Source: Clostridium sp. Marseille-P299 (lineage in GTDB: Bacteria; Bacillota; Clostridia; Lachnospirales; Lachnospiraceae). From it: 64,000 bases of DNA. Each line of letters starts with the position of its first letter. Positions within the stretch are counted from its first letter, which is position 1. Of the stretch, positions 45,371 through 53,550 are shown in pieces. The notes beneath the pieces are model-generated. The model was given only the letters and a program-made list of their open reading frames with translations, was not told the origin of the DNA and made no database searches. The DNA is taken from positions 248,001-312,000 of the forward strand of contig NZ_FJVE01000007.1 in the NCBI RefSeq assembly GCF_900078195.1, written 5' to 3'. The translations under genes and the position numbers were made by a program.

Positions 45371-46306
45371 ATGTTTCAAGAAGTAATACATACCGTGAAA
45401 TCACCGTTTCGTGATGATATGCATATCTTTGGATTTCGTTTTGGTAGAGGTGATAAGGCAGCTTGCATTGTTGGGCCGACACGTGGAAATGAAATACAAC
45501 AGCTCTACATATGTTCTCAGTTAATTAAAGAACTTTCTCGTCTTGAGAAGACTGGAGCAATTCTAAACAATAATGAAATCCTAGTAATTCCAACATTAAA
45601 TCAATTCTCTATCAATATAGAGAAACGTTTTTGGGCAATGGATAAATCCGATATCAATCGAATGTTTCCTGGAGATGAGTATGGGGAGACAACAGAGCGT
45701 ATTGCAGCAAATGTATTTGAAGCAGTGAAAGGTTATAGCTATGGGATACAATTTGCAAGTTTTCATACTCCTGGCGAATTCATACCTCATGTGCGAATGA
45801 TGGATACTGGAAAACAGAATTTAAGTTTAGCCAATTTATTTGGCCTACCTTATGTAGTTACAAAAAAGCCACATCCTTTTGATACAGGTACCTTAAACTA
45901 TTGTTGGCAAATGGATGGAACCAATGCTTTTTCAGTGTACACACCAATGACATCAAGCATTGATGAAAAATCAGCAAGGCAAGCAGTGTCCTCAGTCTTA
46001 CGTTTTTTAACTAGGATGGGAATTATAAAGTATAATTGCCATAGTGGATTTATTGCAACTATGCTTGATGAGGATTCACTTATGCCGATTACTTCAGACG
46101 TATCTGGTATTTATCGTCCTTTAAAACAACCAGGGGATGAGGTTAAATTTGGGGATATTTTAGCTGAAATTGTAGATCCAATTGAAGGTGAAGTAATCTC
46201 TCAAATCATTTCGCCAAGTGATGGAATTATTTTCTTTGCTCATAGTAAGCCACTGGTAATACAAAATTGCACGGTATATCGAATGATTCGTAGATTGCAT
46301 GAGTAA
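45371..46306 (+). CDS. AstE/AspA-family paralogue with altered zinc site
   Basis: A 311-residue paralogue of the preceding protein, with the same layout. The segment aligned to GIHGDE reads GPTRGNE, so the first zinc ligand His is Arg38. Glu41 and His132 (ASFHTPGEF) remain. NRMFPG is conserved. With one metal ligand lost it may bind metal poorly or act as a non-catalytic partner of the first protein in a hetero-oligomer. The ATG follows GGAGGTGAATAG, with zero gap. A branched-chain amino-acid exporter pair follows 117 bases later. Confidence 0.82.
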   Translation: MFQEVIHTVKSPFRDDMHIFGFRFGRGDKAACIVGPTRGNEIQQLYICSQLIKELSRLEKTGAILNNNEILVIPTLNQFSINIEKRFWAMDKSDINRMFPGDEYGETTERIAANVFEAVKGYSYGIQFASFHTPGEFIPHVRMMDTGKQNLSLANLFGLPYVVTKKPHPFDTGTLNYCWQMDGTNAFSVYTPMTSSIDEKSARQAVSSVLRFLTRMGIIKYNCHSGFIATMLDEDSLMPITSDVSGIYRPLKQPGDEVKFGDILAEIVDPIEGEVISQIISPSDGIIFFAHSKPLVIQNCTVYRMIRRLHE

Positions 46307-46423
46307 AGTGATAAACTTGCATAATTCGTAGGTTATATCTATTTAAAACTACGTTTCATAATCGAAAAATAGCAGGTAGTTTCAACAAAGTATTTTATAA
46401 ATAGGAAGGACAAAGGGGTCGCT

Positions 46424-47173
46424 ATGTTCCTAGAACAAAAGAATAAAAAATTATTTTATTATGGTATTAAACGGGGGTTGCCAATTGCGTTAGGGTATAT
46501 CCCTGTTTCCTTTACCTTTGGATTAATGGCTGTATCAGGAGGGATTCCTGTATGGCTTGCAATTTTTATTTCATTCAGTAATCTTACCTCAGCAGGACAG
46601 TTTGCAGGTACGAATTTAATATTAGCAGGCGCAGGATTTTTTGAAATATCATTAACAACGTTTATAATAAATCTTCGTTATATGTTAATGTCATTATCCT
46701 TATCTCAGAAAATTGAGAGTAAAACAAAACTCTGGCAAAGACTTATATTTTCTTTTGGTATTACAGATGAAACATTTACCGTAGCTTCATTAGAATCAGG
46801 TAAATTATCATTTGAGTATATGTTTGGACTTATTTTGTTACCAGCTTGTGGTTGGACGCTTGGTACTGTACTTGGTGCGATGATTTGTTCGTCGTTACCA
46901 GTGAGTCTTGCAAATGCAATGGGAATTGCTTTATATGCAATGTTTATAGCAATCATTGTACCCCCAGCAAAGAAATCAAAGGCTGTTGTTATAATTGTAG
47001 TATTATCTGTAATAATTATGTGCAGCTTAAAATATATTGCCTTATTCTCTTTTATATCGGGTGGGTTAAGAGTTATTATTGCAACGATTCTTGCTGCATC
47101 CATTGGTGCAATTTTATTTCCTATGGAGGAAACAAAAGAAGATGGAAATCATGTCACCGATATTAACGATTAA
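46424..47173 (+). CDS. azlC: AzlC-family branched-chain amino acid exporter, large subunit
   Basis: A 249-residue polytopic protein with about seven helices. AzlC features include GLPIALGYIPVSFTFGLMA and TSAGQFAGTNLI, and the central NLRYMLMSLSLSQK. With AzlD it exports branched-chain amino acids or analogues such as 4-azaleucine. It is 117 bases downstream of the AstE-like pair with an AGGAAGGAC site, which suggests that the hydrolases and the exporter may act on related compounds. In this window leucine and isoleucine/valine synthesis genes also occur. Confidence 0.9.
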   Translation: MFLEQKNKKLFYYGIKRGLPIALGYIPVSFTFGLMAVSGGIPVWLAIFISFSNLTSAGQFAGTNLILAGAGFFEISLTTFIINLRYMLMSLSLSQKIESKTKLWQRLIFSFGITDETFTVASLESGKLSFEYMFGLILLPACGWTLGTVLGAMICSSLPVSLANAMGIALYAMFIAIIVPPAKKSKAVVIIVVLSVIIMCSLKYIALFSFISGGLRVIIATILAASIGAILFPMEETKEDGNHVTDIND

Positions 47174-47249
47174 TTTTTCATAGGAAGAAAATGAATATTT
47201 ATTACATAAACGAAAATGAAATATGAAAGATGAAAGGTAACAAAAGATT

Positions 47250-47570
47250 ATGAGTATACAAAAACAATTGATTGCTGTTATTTTAATGGCAGTAGTAACG
47301 TATATACCAAGAGCCTTACCAATTACGATTTTTCGAAAAGAAATAAAATCAAACTTCATAAAATCATTTCTACAATATGTACCTTATGCAGTGCTTGGAG
47401 CATTAACATTTCCGGATGTATTTACCTCAACAGGGAATGTCGTTACAGCAACTTGTGGTTTAGCTGTAGCTTTGTTTTTAGCTTGGAAGGAAAAAAGTCT
47501 TGTTATTGTAGCCATTGGTGCGGTTATTACCGTGTATTTATCACAATTTTTGGTTGTCGCATTTTGTTGA
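47250..47570 (+). CDS. azlD: AzlD-family branched-chain amino acid exporter, small subunit
   Basis: A 106-residue protein with about four hydrophobic segments, the small partner of AzlC. TYIPRALPITIFRK near the start and YVPYAVLGALTFPDVF are characteristic of the AzlD family. It lies 76 bases after azlC. The ribosome binding site (GAAAGGTAAC) is moderate. The pilus-like operon starts 83 bases later on the same strand. Confidence 0.88.
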   Translation: MSIQKQLIAVILMAVVTYIPRALPITIFRKEIKSNFIKSFLQYVPYAVLGALTFPDVFTSTGNVVTATCGLAVALFLAWKEKSLVIVAIGAVITVYLSQFLVVAFC

Positions 47571-47653
47571 TATGATTGAATTATTTTGACAAAAATGATA
47601 AAATAAAGTATAAAAAAATAACATTAGGATAAAAATGGAGGTGATATTTTAGG

Positions 47654-48712
47654 ATGAATCGAGAAGTAAAAAAGAATAAAGAATTTTCTTCTGAAGAATT
47701 ATCCGTATTTTGCGAACAGATTGCAATGCTCTTAAATAGTGGAATACCACTCTATGATGGCATAGATATGCTTTATCAAGAGATGGAAGATAAGAAGACA
47801 AAAGAAGTATTGGAACGATTAACAATTTATATGAAAGATAATATGTCACTTCATGAAGCACTTTTAAAAGTGGAATCCTTTCCAGAATATATGATACATA
47901 TGGTTAAGGTGGGTGAGTACTCCGGTAAATTAGAAGAGGTTATGCACTCCTTAGCAGCTTACTATGAGCGAGAGACAAATGTAAAGGTAAGCATTCGTAA
48001 TGCAATTACTTATCCAATCATCTTATATTGTATGATGTCCATAATCATACTGACTCTTGTGTGGAAGATATTACCTTTATTTGAAAATATGTTTCTTGAA
48101 TTAAATGCAGAGATTTCAGCAACAACCAAGCAGATGATGACAGTTGGTATTACTGCTGGAACTGTAATCGCTATTATTACATGCATTATTATGGTATTTA
48201 TTGTTGTTACACTATTATGGAAGAGGACAAAACATGGTGATAAAGCATTAAAAAATCTTGTCAGAAAGATTAGATTTACTAATAAATTGTCAGAAGAAAT
48301 TGCAATTGGGAAATTTATTTCAGGCATGTCGTTAATGATTTCTAGTGGAATCAATATGGATGAAGCTTTAGAAATTGTAAAGGATATTACAGATCATAAT
48401 AAGGTAAAAGAAAAAATAGTTGCATGTCAAGAGAAAGTAAAAGAGAACATTCCTATTGAAGAAGCAATCAAAGAGACTGGTTTAATTGCTGGTATGGAGA
48501 GTAGAATGATTAGTGTTGCAGGAAAGACAGGTGCAACAGACTCTGCATTTTCTAAGTTAAGTGAACAATACAATGTAAAAACGACAAATAAATTAAGCAG
48601 ATTATCCACTATGATAGAAACAATCTTAGTTGTATGTTTGACCGTGATGGTTGGTGGAGTTCTTATCTCTGTAATGTTACCACTTGTTAGTATGATTTCC
48701 TCTGTTGGTTAA
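47654..48712 (+). CDS. Type IV pilus/type II secretion inner-membrane platform protein (PilC/GspF family)
   Basis: A 352-residue protein with the duplicated GspF domain. The first copy is about residues 15-135 (FCEQIAMLLNSGIPLYDGIDML, then MVKVGEYSGKLEEVM), followed by a helix pair. The second copy is about 220-345 (FISGMSLMISSGINMDEALEIV, then MISVAGKTGATDSAF), with a C-terminal helix. PilC anchors pilus assembly in the membrane and is turned by the ATPase. It heads a run of four pilin-like genes and a pilT. The start follows ATGGAGGTGATAT. Confidence 0.9.
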   Translation: MNREVKKNKEFSSEELSVFCEQIAMLLNSGIPLYDGIDMLYQEMEDKKTKEVLERLTIYMKDNMSLHEALLKVESFPEYMIHMVKVGEYSGKLEEVMHSLAAYYERETNVKVSIRNAITYPIILYCMMSIIILTLVWKILPLFENMFLELNAEISATTKQMMTVGITAGTVIAIITCIIMVFIVVTLLWKRTKHGDKALKNLVRKIRFTNKLSEEIAIGKFISGMSLMISSGINMDEALEIVKDITDHNKVKEKIVACQEKVKENIPIEEAIKETGLIAGMESRMISVAGKTGATDSAFSKLSEQYNVKTTNKLSRLSTMIETILVVCLTVMVGGVLISVMLPLVSMISSVG

Positions 48713-48734
48713 CTAATAATGAGGGTGAAGAATA

Positions 48735-48750
48735 GCTGTTTGTGGGCAGC
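48735..48750 (+). promoter_or_regulatory. Mini-hairpin before the first pilin-like gene
   Basis: GCTGTT-TGTG-GGCAGC (6 bp with two G-T pairs) is followed by ACGGAGG and ATG 48763, matching the elements at 4306 and 24573. Confidence 0.55.
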
Positions 48751-48762
48751 ACGGAGGTTAAC

Positions 48763-49083
48763 ATGAAGAAATTTAGATTAAAGAAGAAAGAAAAAAGATT
48801 GCCACTTATAGTATCTATGGTGACCTTTACCTTCTTAATGGTAATTCTTTATTTGGGAATCAACAAATTTGAGGGTATTTTAAATGAACAGAATTTCTTA
48901 TTAACAAAGCAGGCGATACATAAGGCGATTATTCAATGTTATGCAAATGAAGGTTTTTATCCAGCTTCCTTATCTTATTTAGAAGAGAATTACTACTTAA
49001 CAATTGATTATGATTCTTATTATGTTTATTATGAATGTGTTGCTTCAAATTTAGTACCTGAAGTTGAAGTTTTTAAGCGTTGA
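48763..49083 (+). CDS. Pilin-like bitopic membrane protein 1
   Basis: A 106-residue protein: a strongly basic N-terminus (MKKFRLKKKEKR), one helix (about 14-34), then a small external domain. The stretch KQAIHKAIIQCYANEGFYPASLSYLEENY resembles the alpha1-to-loop region of GspG-type (pseudo)pilins, where a chain such as NGxYP is common. There is no clear prepilin peptidase site (GFTLIE). The start is fixed by GGAGG six bases upstream. The next gene overlaps its end or begins 17 bases later. Confidence 0.65.
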   Translation: MKKFRLKKKEKRLPLIVSMVTFTFLMVILYLGINKFEGILNEQNFLLTKQAIHKAIIQCYANEGFYPASLSYLEENYYLTIDYDSYYVYYECVASNLVPEVEVFKR

Positions 49084-49100
49084 AAGGAGAGCAATTACTT

Positions 49101-49586
49101 GTGGTAAATAAGGAACGAAAATCGTTGATTGTGGGTTTCATAAGTATTGTTATCCTTCTTTTTGTGTTTGCAATCTCTGGACTAATATTAGTGAATATTG
49201 GTTTGAATGTTTATAAGAATGTAGTACTTGCAAATAACGCAAATTTTGAATTAAGAACTTCCCTTTCTTATGTAGCTACAAAAATAAGACAAAGTGACAC
49301 CGTGGGAAGAACTTACATAGAAGAGAAAGATGGAATCCCAGTTCTTGTACTTGGAGAAGAAATCGACGGGACTATATATGAGACATTAATTTATCATTAT
49401 AATGGATATCTTTGTGAATTATTCCGAGAAGATGGTATGGATTACGAATTAGACTATGGTATGGAAGTTATGGAAATTAATAAGTTTACGATAGAAGAAA
49501 CGGATGATGGACTACTTAAAATGGTGGCTGGCAATAAAGCTGGGGAGGAAGATAGTTTAATTATATCCCCTCGAACAAGGAGGTAA
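49101..49586 (+). CDS. Pilin-like bitopic membrane protein 2 (DUF4860-like)
   Basis: A 161-residue protein with one N-terminal helix (about 9-32; LIVGFISIVILLFVFAISG). The external part (LRTSLSYVATKIRQSDTVG, then LVLGEEIDGTIYETLIY) resembles minor pseudopilins such as those of competence pili and proteins I recall as DUF4860. I use the GTG at 49101, in the zone after AAAGGAG. A TTG at 49080 in the same frame overlaps the upstream stop. The ribosome binding site spacing is long (11 bases), so the start is uncertain. The next gene begins two bases after the stop. Confidence 0.65.
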   Translation: MVNKERKSLIVGFISIVILLFVFAISGLILVNIGLNVYKNVVLANNANFELRTSLSYVATKIRQSDTVGRTYIEEKDGIPVLVLGEEIDGTIYETLIYHYNGYLCELFREDGMDYELDYGMEVMEINKFTIEETDDGLLKMVAGNKAGEEDSLIISPRTRR

Positions 49587-49588
49587 TA

Positions 49589-50059
49589 ATGGATACAGAA
49601 AAAAAACAAAACTCCTTTCGCTTACCAATGATTGAGATGGTAATTATTTTAGGTGTGTTTGCAGTCATTAGCGTACTTATTGTTAGAATGTTTGTATCAA
49701 CAGATCGTATGAGTACTAAGGCTTTAAATATCAGTAGAGCTGTGATTGAGACAGAAAGTATTGCTGAAACTTTAAAAGGTAGAGAGGTATCAGAAGCATT
49801 ATTTAGAGATATCGGAGCAGTAGAAGCAAAGAATACAGATGATACCTATTTTATCTATTATGATAAATATTGGAACGTATTAAAAGAAGAAGTCAAAAGT
49901 GAAGCAAAGAACGTTATTGTAATACATTTTACAGAAAGTATAAGCGAGTATGGTGATATGAATACCTATCAAATTACTGCATATGAATCAGAAGATGGTG
50001 AACAAATTAACGAAAGCGATGAACCATTATGTGATTTGACGGTGAAGAAATTGATATAG
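49589..50059 (+). CDS. Pilin-like bitopic membrane protein 3
   Basis: A 156-residue protein. SFRLPMIEMVIILGVFAVISVLIV (residues about 9-32, quoted in part: LPMIEMVIILGVFAVIS) resembles a prepilin N-terminus, with Glu inside the helix start, but spacing from a possible cleavage site is not canonical. The rest is an acidic external domain (YEDSEDGEQINESDE-like tail region). AAGGAGG lies just before the start, within the end of the previous gene, so the genes are tightly coupled. Confidence 0.68.
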   Translation: MDTEKKQNSFRLPMIEMVIILGVFAVISVLIVRMFVSTDRMSTKALNISRAVIETESIAETLKGREVSEALFRDIGAVEAKNTDDTYFIYYDKYWNVLKEEVKSEAKNVIVIHFTESISEYGDMNTYQITAYESEDGEQINESDEPLCDLTVKKLI

Positions 50060-50075
50060 TTATTAGGAGGTCACA

Positions 50076-50555
50076 ATGAAAAAACGAGGCTATCAAATGA
50101 ATATTGGTGGTGCATCTATATTGTTAGTACTCCTAGTTTTTGCCTTAACCGTGTTTGCAATTCTTTCTATGAAAGCATCTTACCAAGAATTAATGAGAAG
50201 TGAAAACACTAGAGATTCGGTAGAAAGATATTATGAGGCAGATGCAAAATCAGAAGAAGCATTATTGTCAGTGCGAAAAATAATGAGTGAAGCAATGAAG
50301 CAAACTGATATGGCAGAAATTGATTATTTAAAAGAATATATAAAAAATGATAAGACCCTAGAATTCGACGAAAACTCCCGTGTATTGACATGTCTTGTTT
50401 TCGTAGACTATAATAAAAAAATAGAAATGAAACTAAAAATTGCGGATAATTTTAGTGACGGCTATGAAATATTAAGTCATAAGTTGCTTGTAACAGATCA
50501 AGGAACTTATGAGGATGAAGAGATTGAGATTTGGGACGGAGTTATTGACGATTAA
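50076..50555 (+). CDS. Pilin-like bitopic membrane protein 4
   Basis: A 159-residue protein. A short N-terminus (MKKRGYQMNIGG) is followed by a helix (ASILLVLLVFALTVFAILS, about 13-31), then YQELMRSENTRDSVERYYEADAKSEE, which resembles the PilX/GspK-type minor pilin layout. The start follows AGGAGGTCAC. pilT starts 17 bases after the stop. No conserved cysteine pair is seen. Confidence 0.68.
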   Translation: MKKRGYQMNIGGASILLVLLVFALTVFAILSMKASYQELMRSENTRDSVERYYEADAKSEEALLSVRKIMSEAMKQTDMAEIDYLKEYIKNDKTLEFDENSRVLTCLVFVDYNKKIEMKLKIADNFSDGYEILSHKLLVTDQGTYEDEEIEIWDGVIDD

Positions 50556-50571
50556 GAAGGATGGGTTAAAA

Positions 50572-51624
50572 ATGGATTTATTATCGATATTACAGGAAGC
50601 AGTGAGGCAAAAAGCATCCGATATATTCTTTATTATTGGACAACCAGTTGCATTTAAGTTACAGGGAGTTATAACAAGGCAGGACACGGATACCCTAACT
50701 TCTGATCAGATTGTTGGTTTAGTTAAGGAAATGTATAAAGCAGCGGATGAACGAGATTTAAACCTATTAAAAGACGGTGATGATGATTTTGCATTGTCTG
50801 TACGAGGGGTAGGGAGATTTCGTGTTAATGTCTTTAAACAAAGAGGAACGCTAAGTGCAGTGCTACGTGTGGTTTCCTTTCAGTTACCACCAAGAGACGA
50901 GTATGGAATACCACAGTCAATCATTGAGCTTAGTAACCAAAAAAAAGGCTTGATTCTAGTGACTGGTCCAGCAGGCAATGGTAAAAGTACAACACTTTCT
51001 TATATTCTTGATGAAATTAATAGCAATAGAAATTGCCACATCTTAACACTAGAAGATCCAATTGAATATTTACATAAACACAAACAAAGTATTGTTAGCC
51101 AAAGAGAAATTGGTTTTGATACACCAAACTACTCAAAAGCTCTTAGAGCAGCAATGAGAGAATCCCCAGATGTAATTTTTATTGGTGAAATGAGGGATTT
51201 AGAAACCATTGAAATTGCTATGACAGCTGCTGAAACTGGACATTTAGTACTATCAACTCTACATACAATTGGAGCAGCGAATACAATTGATCGAATTATA
51301 GATGTATTCCCAAGCAATCAACAACAACAAATACGTATTCAACTTAGTATGGTCTTAAATGCGGTTGTATCACAACAATTATTACCAGGACAAGATGGCT
51401 TAGTACCTGCATTTGAGATATTAGAAGCAAATAGTGCCATTAAAACTATGATTCGAGATGGAAAAGTACATCAGATTGATTCTGTTATTTATTCTTCTGC
51501 TAAAAATGGTATGGTTTCTATGGACAGTAGTATTTTAGAACTATATCGTAGTGGAAAAATAAGTGCTCAAACTGCAATATCCTTTAGCATGAATCAAGAT
51601 GCAATGAGAAGAAATGTGAATTAA
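50572..51624 (+). CDS. pilT: PilT-like type IV pilus retraction ATPase
   Basis: A 350-residue ATPase of PilT size. Walker A is GPAGNGKSTT; the Asp box ILTLEDPIEY, Walker B region PDVIFIGEMRD and His box ETGHLVLSTLHT are intact. The PilT-specific AIRNLIRE motif appears as AIKTMIRDGK, with VIYSSAKNGMVSMDSSILELYRSG after it. This makes it PilT rather than PilB. The start at 50572 follows AAGGATGGG. It is the only ATPase in this operon; no PilB, PilD, PilM-N-O or major pilin gene is adjacent. Confidence 0.92.
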   Translation: MDLLSILQEAVRQKASDIFFIIGQPVAFKLQGVITRQDTDTLTSDQIVGLVKEMYKAADERDLNLLKDGDDDFALSVRGVGRFRVNVFKQRGTLSAVLRVVSFQLPPRDEYGIPQSIIELSNQKKGLILVTGPAGNGKSTTLSYILDEINSNRNCHILTLEDPIEYLHKHKQSIVSQREIGFDTPNYSKALRAAMRESPDVIFIGEMRDLETIEIAMTAAETGHLVLSTLHTIGAANTIDRIIDVFPSNQQQQIRIQLSMVLNAVVSQQLLPGQDGLVPAFEILEANSAIKTMIRDGKVHQIDSVIYSSAKNGMVSMDSSILELYRSGKISAQTAISFSMNQDAMRRNVN

Positions 51625-51658
51625 TGCATAGTGAAACTATGTGTGGAAAGGAGTAAAT

Positions 51659-52465
51659 TTGAAACTTAATAAAATTCTTACATTATTCGCAATATTATGT
51701 GTTGCATTTCTATTAAAAGGAACTAAGGCGAGTGCGGCATCGACATTTTATGAAGATAACGAAAATGGAGTTATTACCATTACTTACAATAATAAAAGTA
51801 ATGCGAAGATGAAGGTGGCGGTTTCAAAAGGCTCCGAAACTTATTACTATAATCTTGGTAACGGAAAAAATACCCTTGACATTCCATTAAATATGGGAAA
51901 TGGTTCATATAAAATTCGTATCTGTAAAAATATAAGTGGAACGAAATATAGCGTTATCGAAAGTAGTACAATTGAATTAGACCTTAGTGATGAGAATGAA
52001 GTATTTAAATATTCTAATGTCATAGTAAATTTTGAGGCTAGCGATAATGCCATTAAAAAAGCAAAAGAGTTAACAAAAAATTGTAAAACAGATACTGAAA
52101 AGATTAAGAAGATATATGATTACATCGTTAAGAATTACAAATATGATTACGATAAAATAGAATCTTTAAGCGCAGGTTATATACCAGATATCCAGATTAT
52201 ATATAAAAACAAAAAGGGTATTTGTTATGATTTATCTGCAATGATGGCGGCAATGTTACGGAGTCAAGGGATTAAGGTGAAATTAGTGACGGGTTATACC
52301 CCGAATATTGATACCTATCATGCTTGGAATACTGTTTATGATACAAAGACAAAGAAATGGTATACCATCGATACCACCTATGATGTGGCTATGTATCGTG
52401 CAGGCAAGAAGTACACGATGAGAAAAGACGCAAAAGATTATACAGATGTAAAATATCAATACTAA
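51659..52465 (+). CDS. Secreted transglutaminase-like protein
   Basis: A 268-residue exported protein. The signal peptide (LNKILTLFAILCVAFLLKG) ends near ASAA. After an N-terminal beta-rich domain (about 30-130) comes a transglutaminase-like core with a complete Cys-His-Asp triad: Cys in KGICYDLSAMMAAMLRSQG, His in TYHAWNTVY and Asp in YTIDTTYD. Such enzymes crosslink or cleave proteins or peptides at the cell surface. I chose TTG 51659, five bases after AAAGGAG; a GTG at 51641 has no site. It follows pilT by 34 bases, so it may belong to the same unit. Confidence 0.82.
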   Translation: MKLNKILTLFAILCVAFLLKGTKASAASTFYEDNENGVITITYNNKSNAKMKVAVSKGSETYYYNLGNGKNTLDIPLNMGNGSYKIRICKNISGTKYSVIESSTIELDLSDENEVFKYSNVIVNFEASDNAIKKAKELTKNCKTDTEKIKKIYDYIVKNYKYDYDKIESLSAGYIPDIQIIYKNKKGICYDLSAMMAAMLRSQGIKVKLVTGYTPNIDTYHAWNTVYDTKTKKWYTIDTTYDVAMYRAGKKYTMRKDAKDYTDVKYQY

Positions 52466-52506
52466 AATATCAATATTAAAATATCAAAATTATAATATCA
52501 ACATTA
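52451..52506 (+). repeat. 14-bp tandem repeat starting in the end of the transglutaminase gene
   Basis: AAATATCAAT-type units begin at 52451 (inside the last codons), 52465, 52479 and 52493, with a period of 14, decaying toward 52520. Confidence 0.85.
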
Positions 52507-52523
52507 TAATATTAATACTAATA

Positions 52524-52560
52524 AAAATGGGCTGTCGCAAAATTGCGATAGCCCATTTTG
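52524..52560. terminator. Bidirectional terminator between converging genes
   Basis: AAAATGGGCT-GTCGC / GCGAT-AGCCCATTTT with a short loop; A and T runs flank both sides. It serves the transglutaminase gene and the minus-strand LysR gene. Confidence 0.88.
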
Positions 52561-52576
52561 GTACTAAAATATATTA

Positions 52577-53470
52577 CTATAGTTGTTCGTTTAACAACAA
52601 TTGTATAAAATAGTTCGCTGGTTCAGAAAGTGGAATACTTTCATCATATGCAGCAACTAATTTACGTGTTGGCATGGTTTCTTCTGTCTTAAGAACATAT
52701 AAATTCTCATCAATTGTATTTTTAATACAAAAATCAGGAACAAAAGCAATTCCAAGGCCTATTTTAGCAAGATCAATTAATAAATCATTACTACTGATTT
52801 CGATTGCTGGAACTAAGTCTAAGGAGTTTTGTAAAAATAGATTATGCAAAAAGGCACTGGTAGTTGATAGCTTATTTAACATAAGTATCGGTAACTTCTG
52901 CAATTCTTCTAGACTTAAAGGTTTATCTCCAAATGGGAATGCATCTGGATTTGCAACAAATACATCTGTAAAATCTTTTACATCTAAAATTTTCATATTG
53001 TTATTAAGTGCAGAGTTTGGAGAGTTGGCAACAATAAGATCCACTTGATTCGTCTCTAACATTTCTGCACACTTTAAAGAGGTTCCGTTAATAATCTTAA
53101 TATGAACTTCTTTATAAGTCTTATGAAATAAATTTAAATATGGTACTAAAAAGTATCGACATATGGTATCACTTGCAGCAATGCGAAGTTGCATTCCACC
53201 AGATGGTGTCGAATTAAGTAGCTGATTCTCACCGCGAGTAATCAAATTAATTGCTGGTTCTATGTGTTTTAATAACATTTCCCCTTCTTTTGTAAGACTA
53301 ACACGTTTTGTACTACGAATAAATAAAACTTGGTCTAAGCGTTTTTCAAGTACTTTCACGGATTGACTAACTGCGGATTGTGAAATAAATAATTCCGTTG
53401 CTGCTTCTGAAAAACTAAGTGTTTTTGCAACATAATAAAATACTTTATATAACTCATAATTGATATCCAT
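52577..53470 (-). CDS. LysR-family transcriptional regulator
   Basis: A 297-residue regulator. The N-terminal HTH reads YKVFYYVAKTLSFSEAATELFISQSAVSQSVKVLEKRL, typical of the CysB/CysL-like LysR group in Firmicutes. The effector domain starts near residue 90 (LRIAASDTICRYFLVPYL). The start follows AAAAGGAG on the minus strand. Its neighbour on the same strand, 80 bases upstream, is an MraY-like gene. No obvious target palindrome was identified. It differs clearly in sequence from the LysR at 31137. Confidence 0.9.
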   Translation of the reverse strand: MDINYELYKVFYYVAKTLSFSEAATELFISQSAVSQSVKVLEKRLDQVLFIRSTKRVSLTKEGEMLLKHIEPAINLITRGENQLLNSTPSGGMQLRIAASDTICRYFLVPYLNLFHKTYKEVHIKIINGTSLKCAEMLETNQVDLIVANSPNSALNNNMKILDVKDFTDVFVANPDAFPFGDKPLSLEELQKLPILMLNKLSTTSAFLHNLFLQNSLDLVPAIEISSNDLLIDLAKIGLGIAFVPDFCIKNTIDENLYVLKTEETMPTRKLVAAYDESIPLSEPANYFIQLLLNEQL

Positions 53471-53550
53471 TTTTAGTTCTCCTTTTAACAGCCTTTCCTA
53501 TTTATTGATCCTTTTATACCTTAGTATCATTATAACGTAAAATTAATGAA

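Noticed and set aside
46846..47166. Plus-strand open frame inside azlC in another frame
   Set aside because: Cys/Asn/Tyr-rich translation, typical of an out-of-frame reading of a membrane protein gene; azlC itself is well supported.
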